DNA from: JBHGBM01 sp041946965
GTDB lineage: Bacteria; Acidobacteriota; Terriglobia; Bryobacterales; Bryobacteraceae
Assembly: GCA_041946965.1 (NCBI GenBank)
Contig: JBHGBM010000016.1
Location: forward strand, 17,128 to 81,127
Length of the DNA: 64,000 nucleotides
Reading direction: 5' to 3'
The notes under the pieces were generated by a model. That model worked only from the letters and a program-made list of their open reading frames with translations. It searched no databases and was not told the DNA's origin. The position numbers and the translations under genes are program-made. Shown here piece after piece: positions 42,212-50,631 of the stretch (position 1 is the stretch's first letter; every line of letters starts with the position of its first letter).

Positions 42212-42583
42212 ATGGAACTCGCGCTGCTCATTCTGATTACGATGGCGCTGCTGCTGTGCCTTTACCTGTTCGTCACGCTGAAGTTGGAGTGGGGCGAGCG
42301 GGACCGCCGGCTGCGGCAGTTCGACGCCGCGCTGGCGGCGATCGCCGCGGAAGTCCGGGACCTGGAGGCGCGTGCGGGGGAACTGGAGCAGACGGCCTCG
42401 GCCCCCGCGCCGCGTCCGGGAATGAATCTGACCATACGCAGCCAGGTGTTGCGCCGGGGGAGGCAGGGCGAAGATCCAGCGCAGATCGCGGCCGCCTTGG
42501 GGCTATCCCGCACGGAGGTGGATCTGCTTTTCAAAGTGGAACGGATCGGCGTCGCGGCGGCGCCGGTCCGGGCGTACAATTAG
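42212..42583 (+). CDS. Membrane-anchored coiled-coil protein, SwrB/DUF2802-like
   Basis: A 123-residue protein with one N-terminal membrane helix (LALLILITMALLLCLYLFVT), a charged coiled coil (ERDRRLRQFDAALAAIAAEV, then RDLEARAGELEQ), and a short C-terminal helix-turn-helix-like motif (EDPAQIAAALGLSRTEVDLL). The motif resembles the DUF2802/DUF6115-type tail of small flagellar-operon proteins. In Bacillus subtilis, SwrB, with one membrane helix, is encoded directly after the motility sigma factor; the order here is fliA, fliY-like, this gene. Homology to SwrB is a hypothesis from architecture and position, not from clear sequence identity. Confidence 0.65.
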   Translation: MELALLILITMALLLCLYLFVTLKLEWGERDRRLRQFDAALAAIAAEVRDLEARAGELEQTASAPAPRPGMNLTIRSQVLRRGRQGEDPAQIAAALGLSRTEVDLLFKVERIGVAAAPVRAYN

Positions 42584-42700
42584 CGCAGAGGACCGCGACT
42601 ATGGCACGGGTTCCCGCGTCGTCCGGCATCTCCCGCCTGAGTTCCCCGAGTGTTGTTTTCGCGCTACCCGTCCGGCCGCGCTTCCCCAAGGAGGCAAACG

Positions 42701-43189
42701 ATGGCGATCTGCGAAAAACTCCGCGTTTTTTTGGATGAAAGCAGGGTTGGTTACACCCATACCGTCCATCAACTGGCGTACACGGCGCGCGAGGTGGCAT
42801 CCGCCGAGCACGTCCCGCCGCAGGAAGTGGCCAAGACCGTGATCGTGTGGGGAGATAACGGATATTCCATGCTGGTGCTGCCGGCCAGCATGGTGGTGGA
42901 TTTTCAGGAGGTGCGCGCGGTGCTGGGGTTGAGCCACGTCCGGCTGGCCACCGAAAGCGAGCTGGCGCAGCTCTTTCCGGACTGCGACCTGGGCGCGATG
43001 CCGCCGTTCGGGAACCTGTACCTCATGCCCGTGTACATGGATCGCACGCTGCTGCGCGACGAGCGCATCGCCTTCAACGCCGGCACGCACCGGGACGTGA
43101 TCCACATGAAGATGGACGATTACCGCAGGCTGGTGGAGCCGAAGATCGTTTCGGTGTCGCGGGAGACCATGGTCCAGCACGGCTGGTAG
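42701..43189 (+). CDS. YbaK/ProX-family aminoacyl-tRNA deacylase-like protein
   Basis: A 162-residue protein of the YbaK/prolyl-tRNA-synthetase-associated domain family. Visible features are the conserved Lys in EVAKTVIVWGDNG, GAMPPFGNLYLMPVYMD and the FNAGTHRDVIHM segment. Members hydrolyse mischarged aminoacyl-tRNAs; the specificity cannot be read. The start at 42701 was chosen over a longer form because AAGGAGG (42688-42694) lies 6 nt upstream. It is followed by a second YbaK-family gene after 20 nt. Confidence 0.85.
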   Translation: MAICEKLRVFLDESRVGYTHTVHQLAYTAREVASAEHVPPQEVAKTVIVWGDNGYSMLVLPASMVVDFQEVRAVLGLSHVRLATESELAQLFPDCDLGAMPPFGNLYLMPVYMDRTLLRDERIAFNAGTHRDVIHMKMDDYRRLVEPKIVSVSRETMVQHGW

Positions 43190-43209
43190 GATAGGCTTTT
43201 CGCCTGTCC

Positions 43210-43689
43210 ATGAAGCCGCCGAAAAAAACCAACGCGGCGCGCATGCTCGACCGCGCCGGCGTGGATTACGAATTACGCGAGTACCCGGTGGACGAGGAGG
43301 ATCTCAGCGCGCCGCACGTGGCGGAGGCGTTGGGGCTTCCGCCGGAGCAGGTTTTCAAGACGCTGGTCGCCAGAGGCGACCGCACCGGGGTGCTGCTGGC
43401 GATTGTACCGGGCAACGCGGAACTCGACCTCAAGGCGCTGGCGGCCGCCAGCGGCAACCGCAAGGTGGAACTGGTACGCCTGAAGGAAGTCCAGGAGCTG
43501 ACCGGCTACATCCGCGGCGGCGTTTCCCCCATCGGCACGAAGAAATCGTACCCCGTCTATCTCGATAGCAGCGCGCGGCTGTGGCCGGTCATTTCGATCA
43601 GCGCGGGGATGCGCGGGATGCAAATCATGATCGCGCCCGAGGCGTTGGTGCGCGCGGCCGGGGCCGGCGAAGCGGACATCGCGAGATAG
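43210..43689 (+). CDS. ybaK: Cys-tRNA(Pro) deacylase, YbaK type
   Basis: A 159-residue protein matching YbaK/EbsC: NAARMLDRAGVDYELREYPV, then GLPPEQVFKTLVARGD, VLLAIVPGNAELDLKALAAA, GYIRGGVSPIGTKKSYPVYL and ISISAGMRGMQIMIAPEAL. YbaK removes Cys wrongly attached to tRNA-Pro. The catalytic-site Lys in VFKTL and the GGVSPIG loop are present. It runs convergent with msrA, with only 1 nt between the stops. Confidence 0.9.
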   Translation: MKPPKKTNAARMLDRAGVDYELREYPVDEEDLSAPHVAEALGLPPEQVFKTLVARGDRTGVLLAIVPGNAELDLKALAAASGNRKVELVRLKEVQELTGYIRGGVSPIGTKKSYPVYLDSSARLWPVISISAGMRGMQIMIAPEALVRAAGAGEADIAR

Positions 43690-43690
43690 G

Positions 43691-44221
43691 TCACTTCAGC
43701 ATGGCGGCGAACTTCTCGCGGAACTTGCGCACCTTGGGCGCCACCACCCAGGCGCAATAGCCCGCGTTGGGATTGCGCTCGAAGTAATTCTGGTGGTAAT
43801 CCTCGGCGGGATAGAACGGCCCGGCCGGGCGCACTTCCGTCACGATGGGGTCGCGGAACCCGGGCTGTAGCTCGCGGATGATCTGTTCGGCGGTTTCGCG
43901 CTGCGGCTCTGAGTGATGGAAGATGACGGAGCGGTACTGCTCGCCGGCGTCGTTGCCCTGGCGGTCGCGCGTGGTTGGGTCGTGGATGGCGAAGAAGACT
44001 TCCAGAACCGCGCGGTAGGTGAGCGCGCCGGGGTCGAAGGCGAGCCGCACAACTTCGATGTGGCCGGTGCGGCCGGTGCATACCTGTTCGTACGAGGGAT
44101 GGGGCAGACTGCCGCCCGTGTAGCCCGCTTCCACCGAGATCATGCCGCGCAGGCGCCGGTATACGGCGTCCAGGCACCAGAAGCATCCGCCGCCGAGGGT
44201 GGCGATTTCCCGCGGTTCCAT
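43691..44221 (-). CDS. msrA: Peptide methionine (S)-S-oxide reductase MsrA
   Basis: A 176-residue MsrA that repairs oxidised methionine. The active-site motif GGGCFWC lies at residues 10-16, followed by GMISVEAGYTGGSLPHPSYE, then VFFAIHDPTTRDRQGNDAGE and QYRSVIFHHSEPQ. The C-terminus has PAEDYHQNYFERNP. No MsrB domain is fused and no leader is present, so it is a cytoplasmic single-domain form. It diverges from a secreted-protein gene across 140 bp. Confidence 0.96.
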   Translation of the reverse strand: MEPREIATLGGGCFWCLDAVYRRLRGMISVEAGYTGGSLPHPSYEQVCTGRTGHIEVVRLAFDPGALTYRAVLEVFFAIHDPTTRDRQGNDAGEQYRSVIFHHSEPQRETAEQIIRELQPGFRDPIVTEVRPAGPFYPAEDYHQNYFERNPNAGYCAWVVAPKVRKFREKFAAMLK

Positions 44222-44264
44222 GCTGTGTCCAGCTTACGCCGGATGGTTGTGGAAAGAAAATGCG

Positions 44265-44336
44265 ATGCGCGGTGCGTTCCGTGTCTTTCTTCTCGCCGCG
44301 CTGCCCGCCGCCGCGGCGGAAATCACCGCCGAGTGA
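44265..44336 (+). CDS. Possible 23-residue ORF resembling an isolated signal peptide
   Basis: MRGAFRVFLLAALPAAAAEI then TAE and a stop. It has the n-, h- and c-regions of a secretory leader and a GGAAAG about 8 nt upstream, but no mature protein follows. It may be a relic of a secreted protein, a leader ORF for the gene at 44362, or chance. It fills most of the 140-bp gap. Confidence 0.25.
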   Translation: MRGAFRVFLLAALPAAAAEITAE

Positions 44337-44348
44337 TCCGGGCTGCGC

Positions 44349-44354
44349 GATAAT
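44349..44354 (+). promoter_or_regulatory. -10-like hexamer GATAAT before the secreted-protein gene
   Basis: GATAAT ends 7 nt before the ATG at 44362. No -35 or Shine-Dalgarno sequence is evident. Confidence 0.35.
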
Positions 44355-44361
44355 ACCAACT

Positions 44362-45180
44362 ATGCGATTTCTGTTGTGCGGCGTCGTGTTCGCGTGCGCG
44401 CTGGCGGCGCAGCGTCTGCCCGTGGAGAGGTTCGATGTGAGCGGCCTGCCCAGGTCCCCGCAGACCGACACGGAGCGCGAGTTGCAGCGCATGATATCGG
44501 GACACCGGGCGGGCGATGCGGCCCACGCCGCCGAGATCCAGCGCAAGCTGGCGGCGTACTATCGGGCCAAAGGCGACCAGAACCGCGCGCGGTCGGCGGA
44601 AGCGCTGGCGGGCGGGGCCAGGATGCCCGGCGCGCCCGGCATGGGCGCAATGGATTACGGGCAGGGTTATGATATGACGACCATGCCGGCCTACGGGATA
44701 CCGGCCGCCAGGCCGCAACCGCGCGAGAAGGAGAAGGCTCCGCTGGCCGCGCCGCTGCCGGGCGAAGCGCCGAAGGAAGATACGGGGCTGCCGAAAGTAT
44801 CGGTATACCCCGGCGCCACGCCTGGCGAGGAGAAGAAGGAGCAACCGGCGCCGCCCCCCGCGGCGCAGAGTTCGCAGGTATGGGACAGCAAGCCGGAGAC
44901 CTCGCAGAGCGATTTCGCCGGCCGCTTTTACGCCCTGCAAGGCGGCATGCTGCACACCTGGGATTTCCGTCCCGACGGCACGTTTGAGCACTTCTGGGCG
45001 CCCCGCGGAGCGCAAACGCCGGCGGCGAACTTCGAGGCCGGCAAGTACGTGGTCTCGGGCAACTTCGTGAACCTCATCATCTTGCGCGGCGGCCGCGGTG
45101 GGCAGCGCCGGGCCGGGTTCCAGCGCGGTGCCAACGGCATCACGCTGGATGGCGTGGTGATGACTCCGGCGATGCCGTAA
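44362..45180 (+). CDS. Secreted protein of unknown function
   Basis: A 272-residue protein with signal peptide MRFLLCGVVFACALAAQ. A helical segment follows (TDTERELQRMISGHRAGDAA, HAAEIQRKLAAYYRAKGDQN), then a Met/Gly/Pro-rich low-complexity linker (about 85-175), and a C-terminal beta-rich domain (FAGRFYALQGGMLHTWDFRP, DGTFEHFW, GKYVVSGNFVNLII) that resembles small lipocalin-like or copper-resistance-like barrel strands. I do not recognise the family. It runs convergent with purH, with 11 nt between the stops. Confidence 0.7.
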   Translation: MRFLLCGVVFACALAAQRLPVERFDVSGLPRSPQTDTERELQRMISGHRAGDAAHAAEIQRKLAAYYRAKGDQNRARSAEALAGGARMPGAPGMGAMDYGQGYDMTTMPAYGIPAARPQPREKEKAPLAAPLPGEAPKEDTGLPKVSVYPGATPGEEKKEQPAPPPAAQSSQVWDSKPETSQSDFAGRFYALQGGMLHTWDFRPDGTFEHFWAPRGAQTPAANFEAGKYVVSGNFVNLIILRGGRGGQRRAGFQRGANGITLDGVVMTPAMP

Positions 45181-45191
45181 CCACGCCGCGG

Positions 45192-46718
45192 TCAGTGGCG
45201 GAAGTGCCGGACGCCGGTGAAAACCATCGCCAGGCCGAGACGGTCGGCTGTTTCGATCACTTCCTTGTCGCGCACCGAGCCGCCGGGCTGAATGATGGCG
45301 GTGGCGCCGTGGCGCGCGGCTTCCTCGACGCCGTCGGGGAAGGGGAAAAAGGCGTCGGAGCCCACCACGGTTCCGGCCAGCGGCAGCACGGCTTTCATGG
45401 CGGCGATCTTCACCGAATCCACGCGGCTCATCTGGCCGGCGCCCACGCCCGCGGTTTGCCCCGCACGTGCGAACACGATGGCGTTGGACTTGACGTGCTT
45501 CACCACTTTCCAGGCGAATTCGAGCGCGGCCCATTCTTCCCCGGTGGGCGCGCGGCGGGTCTTCACCTCGGTGGCGGCGCGGTCGAAGCCGGCGGTGTCG
45601 GGAGTCTGCGCGAGATAGCCGCCCGCGATGGTCTTGATCACCAGACCGGGGGCTTCGGCGTTCACCTTCACCAGCCGCAGGTTCTTCTTGACGCGCAGAA
45701 TGGCGAGCGCATCCTCGGAGAAGCCGGGCGCGGCGATGGCCTCGATGAAGGTCTTGGCGATCTCGGCGGCGGTCTCGCCGTCCACCGCGCGGTTGAAGCC
45801 GATCACGCCGCCGAAGGCCGAGACGGGATCGCAGGCGAAGGCGCGGCGGTAGGCCTCGGCGAGCGAGGCGTCCTCGGCGCAGCCGCACGGGTTGGTGTGC
45901 TTGATGATGGCGGCGGCCGGGGAGGCGAACTCGCACCCTAACTGCCAGGCGGCGTCCAGGTCCACCAGGTTGTTATAGGAGAGTTCCTTGCCGTGCAGTT
46001 GCTCGCCACCGGCCACACCCACGCCCGGTGTTCCGTAGAGCGCCGCGGATTGGTGCGGGTTTTCGCCATAGCGCAGGTCCGCCAGTTTTCCCGCGCGGAT
46101 ATCCAGCAGGGAAGGCAACGGGGAGGGTGGCGCCCCCACGGTGGCCAGCCGCGCGCTGATGGCGCGGTCGTAATCGGCCGTGGTGCGGAAGGCCTTTTGG
46201 GCCAGCTTCCACATGGTCTCGCGCGAGAGTTCGCCGCCGCGCAGTTCCTCGACGATCGCGCCGTAATCGGCGGGCGAGACCACCACCGCGACATCCTGCC
46301 AGTTCTTGGCGGCGGAGCGGATCATGGTGGGGCCGCCGATGTCGATGTTCTCGATCAGCTCGGAAAGCTCCGCATCGGGCTTGGCCGCGACCTTTTCGAA
46401 CTGGTACAGGTTGACCACCACCATGTCGATCGGCTCGATCCCGTGCGCGGCTAGCGCCGCCATGTGATCGGCCTTCCCGCGCACGGCCAGGATGGCGCCG
46501 GTGATCTTCGGGTGCATGGTCTTGACGCGGCCGTCGAGCATTTCGGGAAAGCCGGTCACTTCGGAAACGTCTTTCACCGGGATGCCGGACTCGCGAAGCA
46601 GCCGGGCGGTGCCTCCGGTGGAGATGAGTTCGGCGCCAAGCTGGTGCAGGCCGCGGGCAAAATCGGCAAGCCCGGTCTTGTCGGTCACGCTGAGCAGAAC
46701 GCGGTGGATTCGAGGCAT
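45192..46718 (-). CDS. purH: Bifunctional AICAR transformylase / IMP cyclohydrolase
   Basis: A 508-residue enzyme for the last two steps of IMP synthesis. The N-terminal MGS-like cyclohydrolase domain has LLSVTDKTGLADFARGLHQL, ELISTGGTARLLRESGIPVK and DVSEVTGFPEMLDGRVKTMH. The C-terminal transformylase domain has LRYGENPHQSAALYG, KELSYNNLVDLDAAWQL, IKHTNPCG and KSNAIVFA. It ends DRLGLAMVFTGVRHFRH. I chose the ATG at 46718; a GTG one codon upstream is possible. Confidence 0.97.
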   Translation of the reverse strand: MPRIHRVLLSVTDKTGLADFARGLHQLGAELISTGGTARLLRESGIPVKDVSEVTGFPEMLDGRVKTMHPKITGAILAVRGKADHMAALAAHGIEPIDMVVVNLYQFEKVAAKPDAELSELIENIDIGGPTMIRSAAKNWQDVAVVVSPADYGAIVEELRGGELSRETMWKLAQKAFRTTADYDRAISARLATVGAPPSPLPSLLDIRAGKLADLRYGENPHQSAALYGTPGVGVAGGEQLHGKELSYNNLVDLDAAWQLGCEFASPAAAIIKHTNPCGCAEDASLAEAYRRAFACDPVSAFGGVIGFNRAVDGETAAEIAKTFIEAIAAPGFSEDALAILRVKKNLRLVKVNAEAPGLVIKTIAGGYLAQTPDTAGFDRAATEVKTRRAPTGEEWAALEFAWKVVKHVKSNAIVFARAGQTAGVGAGQMSRVDSVKIAAMKAVLPLAGTVVGSDAFFPFPDGVEEAARHGATAIIQPGGSVRDKEVIETADRLGLAMVFTGVRHFRH

Positions 46719-46734
46719 CACCCGAAAGGTATCA

Positions 46735-48072
46735 TCATTTCGCCAGAAGAGCGCGCGAAAGCGGATGATGATACAGCACGGTAACGGGCATCTGTTCGGC
46801 CAGGCGGCGGTCGTGGGAGACGAACACGCGGTAGTCGCCGGGATCCGTCACCGGACGCCGGTCGATCTGCTGCCAGTGCACACCCCACATCTGCCGGTAG
46901 AAGTTCAGCGGCGGTTCCAGTTCCATGCTGGAAACAATCCGCACGGGGCCGGTGTCGCGCGCGCGGATCTCCCGCGCGATGCGCCGCGCTCCCGCGGCGA
47001 AGCGCCACTCGGCGTAGTAGTTCACGTTGAATTCGAGCGCGAAATGTACGGCCGCCAGAAGCCCGAGCGTGGTCCCCGCGGCGCGGAATCCCGCCGGCAT
47101 CCGGCGCGCCAAGACGAACCCGAGGAGCGTGATGAGCGGCATCCAGTAGATGCCCGTGCGGCCTTCCGGATATGGCATGCCGGCGGTGTAATGCGCGGCC
47201 ACCAGCGCCGCCAGCGTGAGCAGCGCGCCGCCGCCGAACAGCATCAGCATGCGGTCGCGGCGCATCCCGAGCGCGGCGCCCAGCAGGATGGCCGGTGCGA
47301 GCGCCTCGAAGAAGACCACCGCGCGCGCCATGAAGGGACCGAAATAGAAGTTGGCGTCCGCCGGGTCCGGCCCATAGAAGCGAAAGGCGAACTCGGCCAG
47401 GCCCGCCAGCGACTGCCACAAACTCGCGGTCCCGTAGTAGAACTTCGACCGTTCCGCGTAGCTCAGCGGAACCGCGAGGAAGACCGCGGCGGCGAGCAGG
47501 GCGGGAAGGGCGAGCGCCAGTGGACGGCGCCGGATCATCAGCAGGAACACCAGCGCGAACGCCGCCACCGGTATCAGGAAAGTGAGGTTCGCCGCCACCG
47601 CCAGTCCGAGCGCCACGCCGATCCGCGCCATGCGGGCTTCGGCGGGCTTTTCGAGCGCCGCCGCCATGCCGTCGAGCGCCCAGGCCCAGAAGCCGAGCGC
47701 CAGACCGTAACCGCGCGCGGCGGAGAGAAAGTCGAGCACGAACGGATTTAGTGCGACGCTGGCCACCGCCGCGCGAAACATCCATCCGCGGCCGAACAGG
47801 CGGCGGCACAACCGGTACACGGCGAAGAAGAACAGAGCGCCCCCGAGCACGGTAGGCAGCCTGACGGAAAATTCCGAAAGCCCCAGCGCCGCCACGCTCG
47901 CGCGGACCAGCAGCGTTTGCAGTACGTGGTGCGAAGCGTCGAAGATTTTCACCACTTCGGGCAGCGGGTTGGCGACGTACAGGTTGTAGGCGAAGGCCTC
48001 GTCGGTAGTGATGGACTGGGTGGCCGCGCGGTAGCCGTTGACCGCAACCAGGGCCGCCAGCAGCAGCCTCAC
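46735..48072 (-). CDS. Polytopic membrane protein, GT-C (GT39/PMT-like) glycosyltransferase candidate
   Basis: A 445-residue protein with about ten membrane helices (FSVRLPTVLGGALFFFAVYR, ALVFLLMIRRRPLALALPAL, LTLAALVAAHYTAGMPYPEG). The first loop has QSITTDEAFAYNLY, where the acidic DE pair matches the catalytic loop of GT-C lipid-linked sugar transferases. A 100-residue soluble C-terminal domain follows. Members move sugars from polyprenyl carriers to lipids or proteins. The start is a GTG at 48072 whose bases overlap the stop of the upstream oxidoreductase (GTGTGA). Donor and acceptor are unknown. Confidence 0.75.
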   Translation of the reverse strand: MRLLLAALVAVNGYRAATQSITTDEAFAYNLYVANPLPEVVKIFDASHHVLQTLLVRASVAALGLSEFSVRLPTVLGGALFFFAVYRLCRRLFGRGWMFRAAVASVALNPFVLDFLSAARGYGLALGFWAWALDGMAAALEKPAEARMARIGVALGLAVAANLTFLIPVAAFALVFLLMIRRRPLALALPALLAAAVFLAVPLSYAERSKFYYGTASLWQSLAGLAEFAFRFYGPDPADANFYFGPFMARAVVFFEALAPAILLGAALGMRRDRMLMLFGGGALLTLAALVAAHYTAGMPYPEGRTGIYWMPLITLLGFVLARRMPAGFRAAGTTLGLLAAVHFALEFNVNYYAEWRFAAGARRIAREIRARDTGPVRIVSSMELEPPLNFYRQMWGVHWQQIDRRPVTDPGDYRVFVSHDRRLAEQMPVTVLYHHPLSRALLAK

Positions 48073-49268
48073 ACGATTTCTTCTCTTACGGGATCCCAGC
48101 GCACGGTGCGCTGCTGCCGGTAGCTTTCCACCGCCATGCGGCAGGCGATGGAGACGCGAAAGCCCACGTCGAAGGGGCAGTTGGGTTCCTTGCCGGTGCG
48201 GACGCAATCGAGGAAGTTGGCCATGTGGGCGTTGGGCGCGGTGCGCGTGGGGCCGATCATCTCGGCGCCGTCCGGCCGGTTCACCTTTTGCGGCGAAAAG
48301 CGGATCTGCTGGCTTCGTGAAATCGTGCCATCGGTGCCCAGCACCTCTTCTCCCGTACCCAGGTGGTTGTTGCCGAACCCGGAGGACCAGCTAAACAACA
48401 TCTCCTCGGCGTGCTCCATGGTCACGTCCATGGTGTCGGGAACCTCGCGCCCGTCCTTCCATACGTAGACGCCGCCCACCATGGTGACCGCCGCGGGAAT
48501 CTTCAGCCCCAGCACCTTGTACCAGAACGAAAGCTGGTGGCACATGTTCTCGTACACGTTGCCGCCGGAGTAATCCCAGAAGAAGCGCCAGTTGACGTAG
48601 CGGTTGGCGTCGAACTCGCGCGGGGGCGCTTCGCCCAAAAAGGACTTCCAGATGACGCTCTCCGGCGTCATGTCCGGGTACACGGGGCGGGACCACTGCG
48701 GCTTTCCGTGCGGCGTGTTGCGGAACATGTGCGCGTGGATAGCGGTGATCTTGCCCAACCGGCCGCCGTTGAGAAAATTCACGGCGTCCTGCACCTGTCC
48801 GGAGGAGCACGCTTGATGCCCGATCTGCACCACGCGCTTGCCCGCGCGCCGGTACGCCTCGCGCATCTTCCTGGCGTGTGCCACCGTGAACGCCATGGTC
48901 TTTTCCTGGTAGACGTGCTTGCCGGCGTCCAGGGCCGCGCAGAAATGTTCCGAGTGGAGGTGCTGCGGCGTAGCGATGAGTACGGCGTCGATGGACTTGT
49001 CGTCGAGCAGGTGGCGGTAATCGAGGTACGTCTTGGCGTTGGGGGCGATCTTCCTGGCATCCTCCAGGCGGCGCGTGTAGATGTCCGCCACTCCCGCGAG
49101 CTCGACGTTGGGGCAGGCCAGCGCCTCGCGCATGATCTGAACCCCGCGGTCGCCCGGTCCGATGATGCCAAGCCTGACGCGTTCGTTGGCGCCGGCGGCG
49201 TTGGTGGTGGCCACCGCTCCGGCGAGGCCACCCGCGAATCTGCCGATGAAATTGCGGCGGGACTGCAT
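48069..49268 (-). CDS. Gfo/Idh/MocA-family oxidoreductase with Tat-type leader (second copy)
   Basis: A 399-residue protein starting MQSRRNFIGRFAGGLAGAVA, a twin-arginine-type leader. The Rossmann motif is VRLGIIGPGDRGVQIMREAL. The EKP-equivalent is YQEKTMAFTVAHARKM, where Pro is replaced by Thr. The C-terminal domain has DYSGGNVYENMCHQLSFWYK. It belongs to the same broad class as the protein at 11076 but is clearly a different subgroup. It is translationally coupled to the membrane protein downstream and diverges from the glycan operon at 49412. Confidence 0.88.
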   Translation of the reverse strand: MQSRRNFIGRFAGGLAGAVATTNAAGANERVRLGIIGPGDRGVQIMREALACPNVELAGVADIYTRRLEDARKIAPNAKTYLDYRHLLDDKSIDAVLIATPQHLHSEHFCAALDAGKHVYQEKTMAFTVAHARKMREAYRRAGKRVVQIGHQACSSGQVQDAVNFLNGGRLGKITAIHAHMFRNTPHGKPQWSRPVYPDMTPESVIWKSFLGEAPPREFDANRYVNWRFFWDYSGGNVYENMCHQLSFWYKVLGLKIPAAVTMVGGVYVWKDGREVPDTMDVTMEHAEEMLFSWSSGFGNNHLGTGEEVLGTDGTISRSQQIRFSPQKVNRPDGAEMIGPTRTAPNAHMANFLDCVRTGKEPNCPFDVGFRVSIACRMAVESYRQQRTVRWDPVREEIV

Positions 49269-49359
49269 GGGATTGATAACTATATCGTACCAAGCGGCCC
49301 GATGCCAGGAACCGCTCTCGTAAACCATCGGGCGGCGATGCTTGGAAGGCGAGGAATGC

Positions 49360-49388
49360 TTGACCGGCCTGTTCACTTGGAGCACACT
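49360..49388 (+). promoter_or_regulatory. Sigma-70-type promoter of the glycan-use operon
   Basis: TTGACC, 17 nt, CACACT. The predicted start site near 49395 leaves room for the AGGAG ribosome site about 8 nt before the ATG at 49412. Unlike many first genes here, this one has a conventional leader. Confidence 0.45.
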
Positions 49389-49411
49389 GAAGCAGATCCA
49401 GGAGACATCGC

Positions 49412-50437
49412 ATGTCCAAGTACCTCCTGTTGAGCGCCGCGCTGGCGACGCTGTGGGGCCAGCAACCCGACCCTCCCGGCCAGATCAGGGACGGCTCAAA
49501 GGCCAGGAACGAAGCGTACCTTTTCGCCCACATGATCCAAGGTGATTACGGCAAGTTGTACTACACGGTCAGCCTGGATGGCCTCCATTGGAGGACCCTC
49601 AATGGCACCCGGCGGGTGTTCGAGGAATATCGCGGGCACCCGGACATCGCCCTGGGCCACGACGGCCGGTACTACATTGCCGGCAACCGGAACGACTCCG
49701 CGCCGGACATCAACTTCTGGGTGTCTGACGACTTGATCAAGTGGGCGAAGTACAGCGACGTCACCCCGGACTTGAAGGCGACGCCCGGTTACGGGCACGC
49801 GTTGCAGCGGATCGGCGCGCCGAAGATGTTCTTCGACGAGCGCAGCAGGCAGTACATCCTGACGTGGCACACGCCGCACTTGCCGGGGACCAAGGAGGAT
49901 CCGGAGCGCTACTGGGCGAGCCAGCGGACGCTGTACCTGCTCTCGAAGGACCTGAAGACCTTTTCGCCTTCCCCCAAGCGTCTGTTCCCTTGGGAAATGG
50001 CGACCATTGACGTGAGTATCCGGTATGCGGAGGGGCGCTACTGGGCGATCATCAAGGACGAGCGCTACCCGACGCTCGAATGGACGACGGGCAAGACGAT
50101 CCGCATCACCTCGTCGGAGAACCTCCTGGGGCCCTATCCGGAGCCCGGGCCGCCGATCAGCCCCAATTTTCACGAAGCGCCGATGCTGATCCCGTCGCCC
50201 GACGGCAAGGCCTGGTACCTGTACTACGAGCAGTATCCGGGAGTTTCCTACGGGTTGTCGGTGGCGGGATCGCTGAAGGGTCCGTGGTTCAAGGTTTCGG
50301 GGTACACGAGCGTGCCCGCGTGGAACAAGTACGAAATGCCGCCCCTCCTGCGGCATGGGTGCATGATCGTGATCAGCCGCGAGCGCTACGACCGGCTGGT
50401 GGCAGCGTTCGGTATGGCGCCGAAGGCTACGCAATGA
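49412..50437 (+). CDS. Secreted GH43-like five-bladed beta-propeller protein
   Basis: A 341-residue protein with signal peptide MSKYLLLSAALATLWGQ. The repeated blades look like GH43/GH32-type propellers: GKLYYTVSLDGLHWRTLNGT, HPDIALGHDGRYYIAGNRND, APKMFFDERSRQYILTWHTP and HEAPMLIPSPDGKAWYLYYE. The HEAP stretch supplies the acid-type Glu seen in GH43. A role as an exo-acting glycosidase on a plant- or microbe-derived oligosaccharide is likely; the substrate is unknown. It is the first gene of the operon and ends overlapping a small ORF by 4 nt. Confidence 0.8.
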   Translation: MSKYLLLSAALATLWGQQPDPPGQIRDGSKARNEAYLFAHMIQGDYGKLYYTVSLDGLHWRTLNGTRRVFEEYRGHPDIALGHDGRYYIAGNRNDSAPDINFWVSDDLIKWAKYSDVTPDLKATPGYGHALQRIGAPKMFFDERSRQYILTWHTPHLPGTKEDPERYWASQRTLYLLSKDLKTFSPSPKRLFPWEMATIDVSIRYAEGRYWAIIKDERYPTLEWTTGKTIRITSSENLLGPYPEPGPPISPNFHEAPMLIPSPDGKAWYLYYEQYPGVSYGLSVAGSLKGPWFKVSGYTSVPAWNKYEMPPLLRHGCMIVISRERYDRLVAAFGMAPKATQ

Positions 50438-50631
50438 GTGCGCGGACTCACAGGTCGACGTCTCCGCCGAGGCGAAGGCTCACCGCCACGCGGCAGGGCG
50501 AGGACCTGTCCGCGTATCTCGCCAAGTACAAAGCCGGCTGGTACATCTGGGGGGGTATGCGCCGGCTCGACGCAGCACGAAATCGAACTGATCAGACGAT
50601 TCAAATTCGGCAGTTAGGAGGTGTCCTATGA
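50434..50631 (+). CDS. Possible 65-residue coupled small ORF
   Basis: This ORF starts in an ATGA overlap with the upstream glycosidase stop and ends in another ATGA overlap with the TonB receptor start. The product is Arg-rich at the start, with LSAYLAKYKAGWYIWGGMRR in the middle; no family is recognised. Codon third positions are GC-rich in the first two thirds but not near the end, where the receptor's ribosome site (AGGAGG) lies. It may simply be a reading-through spacer. Otherwise the 190 bp between the two genes show nothing else. Confidence 0.35.
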   Translation: MSARTHRSTSPPRRRLTATRQGEDLSAYLAKYKAGWYIWGGMRRLDAARNRTDQTIQIRQLGGVL

